From JBNJGB01 sp051747385 (GTDB lineage: Bacteria > Myxococcota_A > UBA9042 > PHBI01 > JACKFB01), in contig JBNJGB010000035.1 of NCBI GenBank assembly GCA_051747385.1, positions 1 through 64,000 of the forward strand: 64,000 nt of DNA, in the 5' to 3' direction. Of this stretch, positions 55,446 through 63,589 are shown piece after piece. Numbering within the stretch: position 1 is the first letter of the stretch; every line of letters begins with the position of its first letter. Below the pieces are notes generated by a model. It worked only from the letters and a program-made list of their open reading frames with translations. It was not told where the DNA came from and did not search any database. The position numbers and the translations under genes were made by a program.

Positions 55446-56936
55446 TACAGTCTGGCCCGGCTCAGCATGAAGGGCCTCGTCGAGGCCACGGGGCTGCACC
55501 GGCAGACCATCCACTCGTACCTGCGGGAGGGCCTCCTGCCGCCGCCGGTGGAGGGGGCGGGGACACGCCGGGCGCGCTACGGGGAGGTCCACGTGGACCT
55601 GGTGCGCCTCATCCGGGAGCTACGGGAGGCGCGTGGCATGTCCCTGGCCGCCATCCGGCGCGTGTTCGAGGCGGCGGGCTTCGACCCCGCCGCGATCCGC
55701 CGGGAGCTCCGGGGCGGGGCGGCGCCGCCGGGGCCGGTGCTCGACATCGAGGGCCCGGAGCTCCTGGACGCGGACGCCCTCGCGGAGGAGGCCGACGCGC
55801 CGCGGAGCCTCGTCGACGGCCTGGCGGAGGCCGGCGCGGTCAAGCCCGACCGGGACGATCCGGAGGAGCGCTTCGACCGGGAGGCCGTCCAGGTGGTCGC
55901 CGCCGCCCACCGCCTCGTGGAGCAGGGCACCGACCGGGGCGCCGTCGTCCGCATGGCGCGGCTGTGCCGGAGCCTCGTGGGGGTGGAGACCTCCATCCTC
56001 ATGTCCGACGCGGCCGACTCCCCGGACGGGCTGGACGCCGTCACGCGGCGGGCCGAGCGACGCCACCGGGCCATCGGGGACCTGGTGGCCTCCCTGCGTC
56101 GCGCGGCCGTGCGGCGGGCGCTCCGGCGCCTCGCGGAGGTGGGCCCGCGCTCCCTGACCTTCGCCCACGACGCCATCTACGTCCCGAGCCCCCTGTTCGT
56201 GCAGCGCTACGGCCTGGACGACGTCCTCCGCGAGGTGGAGGCCCGAGCCTCCGCCGCGCCGGACGACCCGAGCCACGCCCTGCGGATGGGGCGACTCCTG
56301 CTGGGCCTGGGACGCTACGACGAGGCCGAGCCCTGGCTCCAGCGCGGCGCCGATCTGGCCCCGGACGACGCGGTGATGTGGTCCCACCTGGGCATCACCC
56401 GCGCCATCGCGGGCCACGTGGGCACCGGTCTGGACGCCTGCCAGCGGGCCGTGGACCTCGCCCGGGAATCGCCGCGGGCCCGGACGTTCCTGGGGGCCGC
56501 CCTCGGCCTCGCCGCCGCCCACACGTCGGGCCTCGACGACGGGGCGGACGCCCTGCGGCGCGCCCTCCGGGTGGCGGAGGAGAGCCGCGACCTGGAGCCC
56601 GCCGACACCCTCGAGCACATGGAGGTGCTGCTGGCGCGGGGGCGCCTGTTCACGGTGCTCCCGCGACAGCTTCCGGGGCACGCGGAGGGCGTCGCGGACC
56701 TGGAGGAGGTCCTGGAGCGCACGACCGGGACCACCGACGCCGACAACGGCTTCGAGTTCCCCGGCACCAACGCCCTGTACCGCATCCACGCGCTGTTCTA
56801 CCTGGGGATCAGCGCCTTCCAGGAGGGCGCCGCGGAGCAGGCCCGCAGGCTGCTCCGGCAGTGCATCACCGAGGACCCGTCGAGCCACTTCGCGACCCGG
56901 GCCTACGAGCTGCTCTCCAGGCTGGAGGATGCCTGA
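55434..56936 (+). CDS. MerR-family regulator with TPR C-terminal domain
   Basis: 500 residues. The MerR-type HTH covers residues 8-70 (MKGLVEATGLHRQTIHSYLREGLLPP, YGEVHVDLVRLIREL), followed by a second helix pair. The C-terminal half (about 260-490) contains TPR-like repeats: ALRMGRLLLGLGRYDEAEPWLQRG, AVMWSHLGITRAI, ALRRALRVAEE. A protein partner is probably sensed by the TPRs. No ribosome site precedes the start; a -10 lies just before it, suggesting a leaderless mRNA. The gene is divergent from DAHP synthase. Confidence 0.85.
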   Translation: MRDQYSLARLSMKGLVEATGLHRQTIHSYLREGLLPPPVEGAGTRRARYGEVHVDLVRLIRELREARGMSLAAIRRVFEAAGFDPAAIRRELRGGAAPPGPVLDIEGPELLDADALAEEADAPRSLVDGLAEAGAVKPDRDDPEERFDREAVQVVAAAHRLVEQGTDRGAVVRMARLCRSLVGVETSILMSDAADSPDGLDAVTRRAERRHRAIGDLVASLRRAAVRRALRRLAEVGPRSLTFAHDAIYVPSPLFVQRYGLDDVLREVEARASAAPDDPSHALRMGRLLLGLGRYDEAEPWLQRGADLAPDDAVMWSHLGITRAIAGHVGTGLDACQRAVDLARESPRARTFLGAALGLAAAHTSGLDDGADALRRALRVAEESRDLEPADTLEHMEVLLARGRLFTVLPRQLPGHAEGVADLEEVLERTTGTTDADNGFEFPGTNALYRIHALFYLGISAFQEGAAEQARRLLRQCITEDPSSHFATRAYELLSRLEDA

Positions 56937-57043
56937 ACGCCAGCGGGGCCGCCGGCGCCCCGGTCGTGTCGGGCGAATGGTGACCGCCGGGGACGGCTCG
57001 CACTCCTACACATCTCGGGGTGCCGCGGGCTCGCGGAGAATCG

Positions 57044-57185
57044 CGCGCCAAGCCGCCAAGCCGCAAAGGTCAGCGAACCGCTTGCACACAGGTTCGGCTG
57101 AGACTGTCGGGTCACCGGCAGCCCAACCGCGAGCACACCGGACCGAAGCATGCCGTCTTCCTTTGCGTCTTCGCGTCTTTGCGCG
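57044..57185. repeat. Imperfect 26-bp terminal inverted repeats, 142-bp element
   Basis: The left arm (57044-57069, CGCGCCAAGCCGCCAAGCC..) and the reverse complement of the right arm (57160-57185) agree at 21 of 26 positions, both ending in CGCAAAGG. The element fills most of the gap between the MerR-TPR gene and ligA (56937-57235). It could be a MITE or a long-hairpin repeat. No gene lies inside. Confidence 0.6.
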
Positions 57186-57235
57186 AGCCCTTCGTCTTGC
57201 GACGTGTGACGAACCGTGAGCCGGGGACGGCGGTT

Positions 57236-57370
57236 TTACTGCAGATGCACGCTCCGGGGCACGAGGATCCGGTCGAAGCCCTCGCGGATCTCGGAGTAGA
57301 CGCGCTCCGGGCACTCGCGGTAGCGGGGCGAGAAGCGGAAGCGTCGCCGTCGCTCGGAGCGATCGCTCAT
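57236..57370 (-). CDS. 44-residue protein coupled to ligA
   Basis: The ATG overlaps the ligA stop (ATGA) and GGAGGA precedes it, so it is likely translated with ligA. The product is basic: SDRSERRRRFRFSPRYRE followed by CPERVYSEIREGFDRIL. It has no membrane helix and I do not recognise it. A nucleic-acid contact is possible because of the Arg stretch. The alternative is a chance reading frame. Confidence 0.5.
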   Translation of the reverse strand: MSDRSERRRRFRFSPRYRECPERVYSEIREGFDRILVPRSVHLQ

Positions 57371-59388
57371 TCCTCCACCGCCACGCCGCGCTCCCGAAGC
57401 AGGTCGACGAAGGCGTCCTCGTCCAGGATCTCCACGCCGTGCTCCTCGGCGTCGGCCCGCTTGCGCTCGCCGGGATCCTCGCCCGCGACCACGTAGTCCG
57501 TGTTCCCGCTCACCGACGAGGTGGCCCGGGCGCCCTCCCGCTCGACGAGGGCCTTCGCCTCCGCCCGCTCGAGGCGCTCGAGGGTCCCGGTGAACACGAA
57601 CGTGAGCCCCGCCAGGGCGTCGCCTCCCGCGGCTTCGGGCGCCTCCAGGTCCATGCGCTCCACCAGGCGCTCGACGATCTTCCGGTTGTCCTCGTCCCGG
57701 AAGAACCCCGCGATGGCCTCGGCCATGGCGGGGCCGACGCCGGGCACGGCGCGCAGGGCCTCCTCGTCGGCGTCCCGCAGGGCCTCGAAGCGGCCGAAGG
57801 CGTGCGCCAGGTCCCGCGCGACCTTGGCGCCGACCTCCGGGATGCCCAGGGCGTAGAGGAAGCGGTGCAGCGGCACCCGCCGGCGGCGCTCGATGGCCTC
57901 CACGAGCTGTCGGGCGGAGCGCTCGGCGAAGCCCTCCAGGCCCTCCACGTCCTCGGCGGTCAGATCGAAGAGGTCCGGCGGCGTCCGCACCAGGCCCTCG
58001 GCCACCAGCATCTTCGCCGTCTCCTCGCCCAGCCCCTCGATGTCCAGGGCCGCGCGGGAGCCGAAGTGGTGCAGCAGGCCCGCGAGCTGAGCGGGGCAGC
58101 GCAGGTGGTTCGGGCAGACGGTGTACGGGCCTCGGTCCACGAGCTCCGTGCCGCACGACGGGCACGCCTCGGGCATCTTCCATGGAGCCCCGCGCTCGTG
58201 CTCCCGATCGGCCACCTCGACCACCTGCGGGATGACGTCGCCCGCTCGCTGGATGCGGACCCGGTCGCCGAGGCGCACGTCCAGCTCCGCCACCTGCTCG
58301 CGGTTGTGCAGGCTCGCGCGGCTCACCGTCACGCCGCCCACCTCCACGGGCCGCAGGATGGCGATGGGGGTGACCACGCCCGTCCGCCCGACGCTGGGGG
58401 CGATGTCCAGGACCTCCGTGACCTCGCGGCGCGCCGGGTACTTGTAGGCGAAGGCCCAGCGCGGGTGCCGGGCCGTGGTCCCCAGGTCGTCGCGCGGCGC
58501 CAGGGCGTCGAGCTTCACCACGACGCCGTCGATCTCGAAGTCCAGGTCCTCCCGCGCGTCGCCGAGGCGGCGGTGGAACCCGATCACGCCGTCCACGTCG
58601 CCGACGCGCTCGGAGGGCTCGGCCAGGGGGAAGCCCCAGTCGGCCAGGGCCTCGCGCTCCTCCCACTGGGTCTCGAACGAGGCGCCCTCCACCGCGAGGA
58701 TGTCGTAGAACAGCGCGTCCAGCCTTCGGCGGGCGGTGATCCGCGAGTCGAGCTGGCGCAGGGACCCCGCCGCGGCGTTCCTGGGGTTGGCGAAGGGCTC
58801 GGTCCCCTCCTCGACGAGCCGCTCGTTCACGTCCCGGAAGGCGTCCAGCCGCATGAGGACCTCGCCGCGCACCGCCAGCATCCCGGGCACGTCCCGGTTC
58901 GAGTCCCGCAGCCTGAGCGGCACAGCGCCGATGGTGCGGACGTTGTCCGTCACGCCCTCGCCACGCTCCCCGTCACCGCGCGTGGACGCCCGCTGGAGCG
59001 CGCCGTCCTCGTAGACCAGCTCCACGGACAGGCCGTCCAGCTTCGGCTCGACCACGTAGGCGACCCCGTCGTCGCCGAGCCGCTCCCGGAGGCGCCGGTC
59101 GAAGCGCCGGAGGCGATCCTCGTCGGCGCTGGAGTCCAGGCTGAGCATGGGCACCACGTGCTCGACCGTGGGCAGCTCGTCGACGGGCGGAGCCCCGACG
59201 CGCCGGGTGGGGCTGTCGGGGCTCCGCAGGTCCGGGTGCTCCTCCTCCAGCTCCTCCAGTTCGTGGAAGAGCCGGTCGTACTCCTCGTCCGAGATCTCCG
59301 GCGCGTTCTTCACGTAGTAGAGGTGATCGTGCCGGTTGATCTCGTCGCGGAGCTCCTCGATGCGCTCCTTCGGGTCCTTGTCCGCCAC
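57367..59388 (-). CDS. ligA: NAD-dependent DNA ligase
   Basis: 673 residues, the usual length, from GTG 59386-59388 behind GAGGAGGGG; an ATG nine codons upstream is less likely. The domain order is complete: NAD-binding Ia region (HDHLYYVKNAPEISDEEYD), adenylation site EPKLDG with K116, an OB fold, a four-Cys zinc finger (CPSCG and CPNHLRCPAQ), helix-hairpin-helix repeats, and a C-terminal BRCT domain (LAGLTFVFTGTLERL). It seals nicks in replication and repair. The next gene overlaps its end. Confidence 0.97.
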   Translation of the reverse strand: MADKDPKERIEELRDEINRHDHLYYVKNAPEISDEEYDRLFHELEELEEEHPDLRSPDSPTRRVGAPPVDELPTVEHVVPMLSLDSSADEDRLRRFDRRLRERLGDDGVAYVVEPKLDGLSVELVYEDGALQRASTRGDGERGEGVTDNVRTIGAVPLRLRDSNRDVPGMLAVRGEVLMRLDAFRDVNERLVEEGTEPFANPRNAAAGSLRQLDSRITARRRLDALFYDILAVEGASFETQWEEREALADWGFPLAEPSERVGDVDGVIGFHRRLGDAREDLDFEIDGVVVKLDALAPRDDLGTTARHPRWAFAYKYPARREVTEVLDIAPSVGRTGVVTPIAILRPVEVGGVTVSRASLHNREQVAELDVRLGDRVRIQRAGDVIPQVVEVADREHERGAPWKMPEACPSCGTELVDRGPYTVCPNHLRCPAQLAGLLHHFGSRAALDIEGLGEETAKMLVAEGLVRTPPDLFDLTAEDVEGLEGFAERSARQLVEAIERRRRVPLHRFLYALGIPEVGAKVARDLAHAFGRFEALRDADEEALRAVPGVGPAMAEAIAGFFRDEDNRKIVERLVERMDLEAPEAAGGDALAGLTFVFTGTLERLERAEAKALVEREGARATSSVSGNTDYVVAGEDPGERKRADAEEHGVEILDEDAFVDLLRERGVAVEE

Positions 59389-59489
59389 GGGCCCCTCCTC
59401 GCCGGATGCGAGCATACGTGATGCGATGCAAGCGGCACACCAACGGCGCGGCCCGACGCGCGCGGTGCACGCCGGGCCGGGTTCGCCGA

Positions 59490-62006
59490 TCAGCGGGCCG
59501 ACAAGCGCAGGGTGATCCGCGCCTTCGTCAGCGTCGACGCGCTCACGCCCGCGACCTTCACCCGCTGCAGGATGCGGGCGACGCAGCGGCCCAGGGAGGA
59601 GTCCCCGACCGTGCTCTTCGCCAGGTGCGCCCGCAGGATCCGCCCGTCGGCGTCGATGACCAGGTCGAGGCGAAGCTCGCCGGACAGGCTCGGATCGTCG
59701 TCGAGGCGCTCGCCGCAGCAGTCCACCAGGTCGTCGTGTGCCTCCACCAGCGCGCGCCGGAGGGCCTCCGCGTCCACCGGGCCGCGGACGGTGTCGACGC
59801 GAAGCGTGACCCGCGGGGACAGGGAGTCGTCGTCCCGGTCCGGGCTCGCCTCGCTGCCGACCTCCTCCCTCTCCTCGGCGGGCGCCGGCTCCGCTTCGGG
59901 GGGCGAGGACGCTGTCCGATCGAGCATCGGCTTCGGGGCCTCCTTCACGTTCCGGGTGCGCCGTGCCCGGATGTGTCCCTTGCCGGGGCGACCCACGGTG
60001 GCCTTGCCGCGGCCCTGCACCCGGATGCCGCCGCCGCCGCTGCCGAAGCCCTGGATGTTGCCGCCCGTGGGGCTGCCACCCACGGCCGTGTCGGGCACGC
60101 CCTTGGGCATGGGGAGGGGCTGCTTGACCGTCGTGCTCTCGCCGCCCTTGTTGCGGGCGCGGTGATCCACGGCCACGAAGCTCGTGTAGGCCGTCATCAG
60201 GCTGTGCTCGAGACCGAGGCGCGTGATCTCCGCCACCCGGTCGTCGTCGTGGGAGAGCTTGTTCAGGTCTCCCAGCATGGCGACCTCGTGGCGCGCCCAC
60301 AGGTACTCCAGGGCGCGGTGGTCGGGCCGGGGTTCGTAGTCGGCCACGGGCAGGCTGCGCTCGTAGCGCCCCTCGCCGGTCCGTCCGGACAGCGTCACGA
60401 CGCCGTCGGGCTCGCCGCTGTAGCGCCCGAAGACCAGGACCGGGCGGCTGGCGAAGACGTCCGGGATGGAGGCGGGCTCCACGTCGTGGGCGTCGAAGCC
60501 GTCGAAGTCCACGCGGACGTCCGTGAGCACGGGGGAGCGGACGTAGGTCGCGAACCGCGACGCCTCGCGCTCGGCCTGGTTGCCGTCCAGGACCACGAAG
60601 GGCTCGCCCTGGCCGACGCGCGCCATGCCCTCGATGAGGTGGCGGTTCACGCTCGTGCCGATGCCGAAGGAGAACAGGTTGGCCTCGCCCAGCCCGTGGC
60701 GGATGCGCTCGAAGGCCTCGGCCTCGAAGGACACGTAGCCGTCCGTGACCACGACGAAGGTCCGGGAGGTCCCCTCGGAGGCGTCCAGGGCGAAGGCGCG
60801 GTCGAGGGCCTGGAGCAGGCGCGTACCGCCGCCGCCGCGCTGGCGATCGACCATGTGCTTGGCGCGCTGGATGTTCGCTGCCGTCGCCGGGACGCTGTGG
60901 GGGCTCATCACCCGCGAGCCGCCCGCGAAGAACATCACGTTGAAGGTGTCGGTGGGGCGCAGGCTCCCGAGGAGGTCGTCCATGACCACCTTGGCCGTGT
61001 CCAGGGGGAAGCCGTTCATGGACCCGGAGACGTCCACCACGAAGACGTACTCCCGGGGCGGGATGGCCTCGGGCCTCACCCGCTCCGGGGGCTGGAGCAT
61101 GGCGAGGAAGTAGCCGTCCTCACCGTCCTCGCCCGGGTAGAGGAGCATGCCGGTCTCGATGGCGTCGCCGGCCAGCCGATATCGCAAGACGAAGTCGCGG
61201 TCGCCGCCCTGCGCCTCGGGCGTCGTCACGCGGACGTGATCCTCGGCCCGGTAGTCCGTCTCCAGGCGGTGCGACGGCGAGCGCAGCCCGGCCACGGGCA
61301 TCCCCGCGGCCAGCTCCACGTCGATGCCCCAGGTGTACGGCGGGGCCTCCCCGGCGTGGAGGTACGGGTTCTCCAGCCACTCCTCGTCGGGCGCGTCGCT
61401 CGCCTTCGTCTCGGAGTAGCGCGGCCCCACGACGGTCGGATACACGAACTCGTAGACGCCCTCCTCGGGGACCAGGAGCTCCGTGTAGTCCAGCTCCACC
61501 CGGATGCGATCGCCGGGGAGGATGTTCGCCACGTTCATCTGGAACACGTTGGGCCGCTTCTGCTCGAGCAGGCTGGCGCTCTTGCCCTGCGACTTCGCGC
61601 GCTCGTAGAGCTTCCGGGCCTGCTCCTTCTCCTGGATCTGCGCGGTGATGACGCGCTCTCCCACGGTCATCCGCATGCCGAAGACGGCCGCCCGCGTGGA
61701 GCCCGGGAAGACGTAGATGGCCTCCAGGGGCACGTCGCCCGCGTTCTCGTAGACCTGGGTGACCCGGACGTGGGCGATGACGCCCGAGACGGTCACGTCC
61801 GCTCGCGTCTCCTTCAGGGGCAGGCGCTCCACGGCGTCGTCCCCGTCGCCCTGCACCACGAAGTAGGGGGCCAGGGTCCGATCCGGATCCGCCTCCTCCG
61901 CCGCATGGGCCGCGCCCGCGCCCACCACCGTCACGGCCAGGGCCGCGAGGCTCGCCAGGGCCTGCGCGGCCCGTCCCTCGTGTCGTTGTCCTCTCGTCGT
62001 ACTCAT
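59490..62006 (-). CDS. VIT and von Willebrand A protein with AgmX/PglI-like C-terminal domain
   Basis: 838 residues; AGGAGG precedes the ATG. A signal peptide ends in GAAHA. The VIT domain (about 60-190) shows VRVTQVYENAGDVPLEAIYVFP and IQEKEQARKLYERAK. The vWA domain has a MIDAS DVSGS followed by Thr and Asp at typical distances (FVVVTDGYVS). A Gly-rich linker leads to a C-terminal domain with VIDADGRILRAHLAKSTVG and two Cys, like AgmX/PglI (gliding) or TonB ends in Myxococcota. It is probably an envelope scaffold or protease-inhibitor-like protein. Confidence 0.85.
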   Translation of the reverse strand: MSTTRGQRHEGRAAQALASLAALAVTVVGAGAAHAAEEADPDRTLAPYFVVQGDGDDAVERLPLKETRADVTVSGVIAHVRVTQVYENAGDVPLEAIYVFPGSTRAAVFGMRMTVGERVITAQIQEKEQARKLYERAKSQGKSASLLEQKRPNVFQMNVANILPGDRIRVELDYTELLVPEEGVYEFVYPTVVGPRYSETKASDAPDEEWLENPYLHAGEAPPYTWGIDVELAAGMPVAGLRSPSHRLETDYRAEDHVRVTTPEAQGGDRDFVLRYRLAGDAIETGMLLYPGEDGEDGYFLAMLQPPERVRPEAIPPREYVFVVDVSGSMNGFPLDTAKVVMDDLLGSLRPTDTFNVMFFAGGSRVMSPHSVPATAANIQRAKHMVDRQRGGGGTRLLQALDRAFALDASEGTSRTFVVVTDGYVSFEAEAFERIRHGLGEANLFSFGIGTSVNRHLIEGMARVGQGEPFVVLDGNQAEREASRFATYVRSPVLTDVRVDFDGFDAHDVEPASIPDVFASRPVLVFGRYSGEPDGVVTLSGRTGEGRYERSLPVADYEPRPDHRALEYLWARHEVAMLGDLNKLSHDDDRVAEITRLGLEHSLMTAYTSFVAVDHRARNKGGESTTVKQPLPMPKGVPDTAVGGSPTGGNIQGFGSGGGGIRVQGRGKATVGRPGKGHIRARRTRNVKEAPKPMLDRTASSPPEAEPAPAEEREEVGSEASPDRDDDSLSPRVTLRVDTVRGPVDAEALRRALVEAHDDLVDCCGERLDDDPSLSGELRLDLVIDADGRILRAHLAKSTVGDSSLGRCVARILQRVKVAGVSASTLTKARITLRLSAR

Positions 62007-62189
62007 GATCGCTTCCTCCTGGCCCTGCACGGCCTGCCGGTTCTCACGAGAGGGTTCGACGCACGAGGTGCCCGAAAGGATCTCCGCGATGTGGATCCGG
62101 CGCGGCGCGATTTCGACTTCACACGTGAGGACACCGCGCTTGTCTGGTAGGTTCCGTCCGTGTTCGTCACCGACACCTGGGGAGGGGAC

Positions 62190-63515
62190 ATGAGGCGCTG
62201 CGCATTGGAGATCGGTCTGGGGCTGCTGTTGCTCGCGGGCTGCGGAGGAGGCGACGACGGGACGACCGGGGAGACGCCCGCCCCGGACGTGATCGAGGAG
62301 TCGGACGCCGTCGAGGAGTCGGACGTCGTCGAGGAGTCGGACGCCGACGAGGAGTCGGACGCCGACGAGGAGACGGATGTCCCCGACGAGCCCCTGCCGG
62401 CGCACGCCGTGCCCATCGGCGACGAGGACGAGACCTTCCACACGGGCCCGTACGTGATGCACACGACCGGCTCGACCGTGTCCGTGGCGTGGGAGACGGA
62501 GGCCGAGGCGGACACGCGGCTGGAGTACGGCCCGGACGACTCCTACGGCGAGGTGCTCGACGGCGAGCCGGGGACCATGCATCGGGTCGAGGTGGCCGGC
62601 CTGGAGCCGTCCACCGTCTACCACTACCGGGCGTGCTCCGGGGACACGTGCACCGGGGACCTGACGTTCTCGACGGCCCCGGCGCCCGGTCAGGCGTTCC
62701 GCTTCGTCGTCTACGGGGACAGCCGCTCGGACCCGCCGCAGCACCGCGACGTCGTGGACACCATCATCGACAGCGAGCCCTCCATGGTGCTCCACACGGG
62801 TGACATCGTCGCCCAGGGCGCGCGCGAGGAGTACCGCTCGATGCACTTCGAGCCGACCCGGCGACTCGGCCACCACGTGCCCGTCTACGTGGCCATCGGC
62901 AACCACGAGTGGAAGGAGCTGAACAACGAGGTCGCCCACTTCCGCGATTACCTCGTCTATCCCAAGGACGGGGCCTCGGAGGACTTCCCGCCGGCCGGCC
63001 TCAACTATTCGGTGCGCTACGGGGACGCCTTCTTCCTCGTGATGGACAACACCATGGACGGCGGCAACGTGTTCATGCCCATCGGGGACGTCGAGCCGCC
63101 CCTGTACCAGTGGATGAAGGAGCAGGTCACCTCGGAGGCGGCGCAGACCGCGACCTGGCGGTTCGCCTTCTTCCACTATCCGCCCAGCTCCCCGTGCCAG
63201 GAGGACTGGGGCATGATGGTGGCCACGAAGAACCACGTGATCCCGCTCCTCCGGGACAACGGCTTCCAGGGCATGTTCGCCGGGCACGTCCACAACTACG
63301 AGCGCCACGACTACGACGGCTTCCCGGTGTTCATCACGGGGGGCGGGGGCGCCGGGCTGGAGCACGAGGAGAACTGCACGCGCGAGAACGACAGCCTCGA
63401 GCTCATGAAGTCCGTGCACCACCACCTCACGGTGGACCTGGGGCCGGAGTCGGCGTTCATCCAGGCCATCGACGTCACGGGTGAGGTCTTCGACACGGTG
63501 ACGCTGGAGCCGTAG
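62190..63515 (+). CDS. Purple-acid-phosphatase-like metallophosphoesterase lipoprotein
   Basis: 441 residues with lipobox LLAGC. After the repeated acidic linker comes a fibronectin-type domain (VSVAWETEAEADTRLEYG), the N-terminal domain of purple acid phosphatases. The metal-site motifs follow: VYGDSRSD, LHTGDIV, IGNHEW, FFHYPP and GHVHNYER, in the family order. The enzyme would cleave phosphate esters outside the cell. TGGTAGGTT (extended -10) lies about 40 bases before the ATG. Confidence 0.88.
   Translation: MRRCALEIGLGLLLLAGCGGGDDGTTGETPAPDVIEESDAVEESDVVEESDADEESDADEETDVPDEPLPAHAVPIGDEDETFHTGPYVMHTTGSTVSVAWETEAEADTRLEYGPDDSYGEVLDGEPGTMHRVEVAGLEPSTVYHYRACSGDTCTGDLTFSTAPAPGQAFRFVVYGDSRSDPPQHRDVVDTIIDSEPSMVLHTGDIVAQGAREEYRSMHFEPTRRLGHHVPVYVAIGNHEWKELNNEVAHFRDYLVYPKDGASEDFPPAGLNYSVRYGDAFFLVMDNTMDGGNVFMPIGDVEPPLYQWMKEQVTSEAAQTATWRFAFFHYPPSSPCQEDWGMMVATKNHVIPLLRDNGFQGMFAGHVHNYERHDYDGFPVFITGGGGAGLEHEENCTRENDSLELMKSVHHHLTVDLGPESAFIQAIDVTGEVFDTVTLEP
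62295..62384 (+). repeat. Five 18-bp tandem repeats in the lipoprotein linker
   Basis: Five near-identical copies of a GAGGAGTCGGAC-type unit code for EESDAD-like hexapeptides. The linker would keep the phosphatase away from the membrane; copy number may vary between strains. Confidence 0.85.
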
Positions 63516-63589
63516 GGAGCGTTCGAACGGAGCCTTCGACCCCCGAACGCCACGATTAGCGACGCGCACAGAGTGCGCCGGAAGGGAGC

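Noticed and set aside
63519..63550. Terminator after the phosphatase gene (GCGTTCG / CGAACGC)
   Set aside because: The stem is only 7 bp with an 18-base loop and no T-run; too weak to call.
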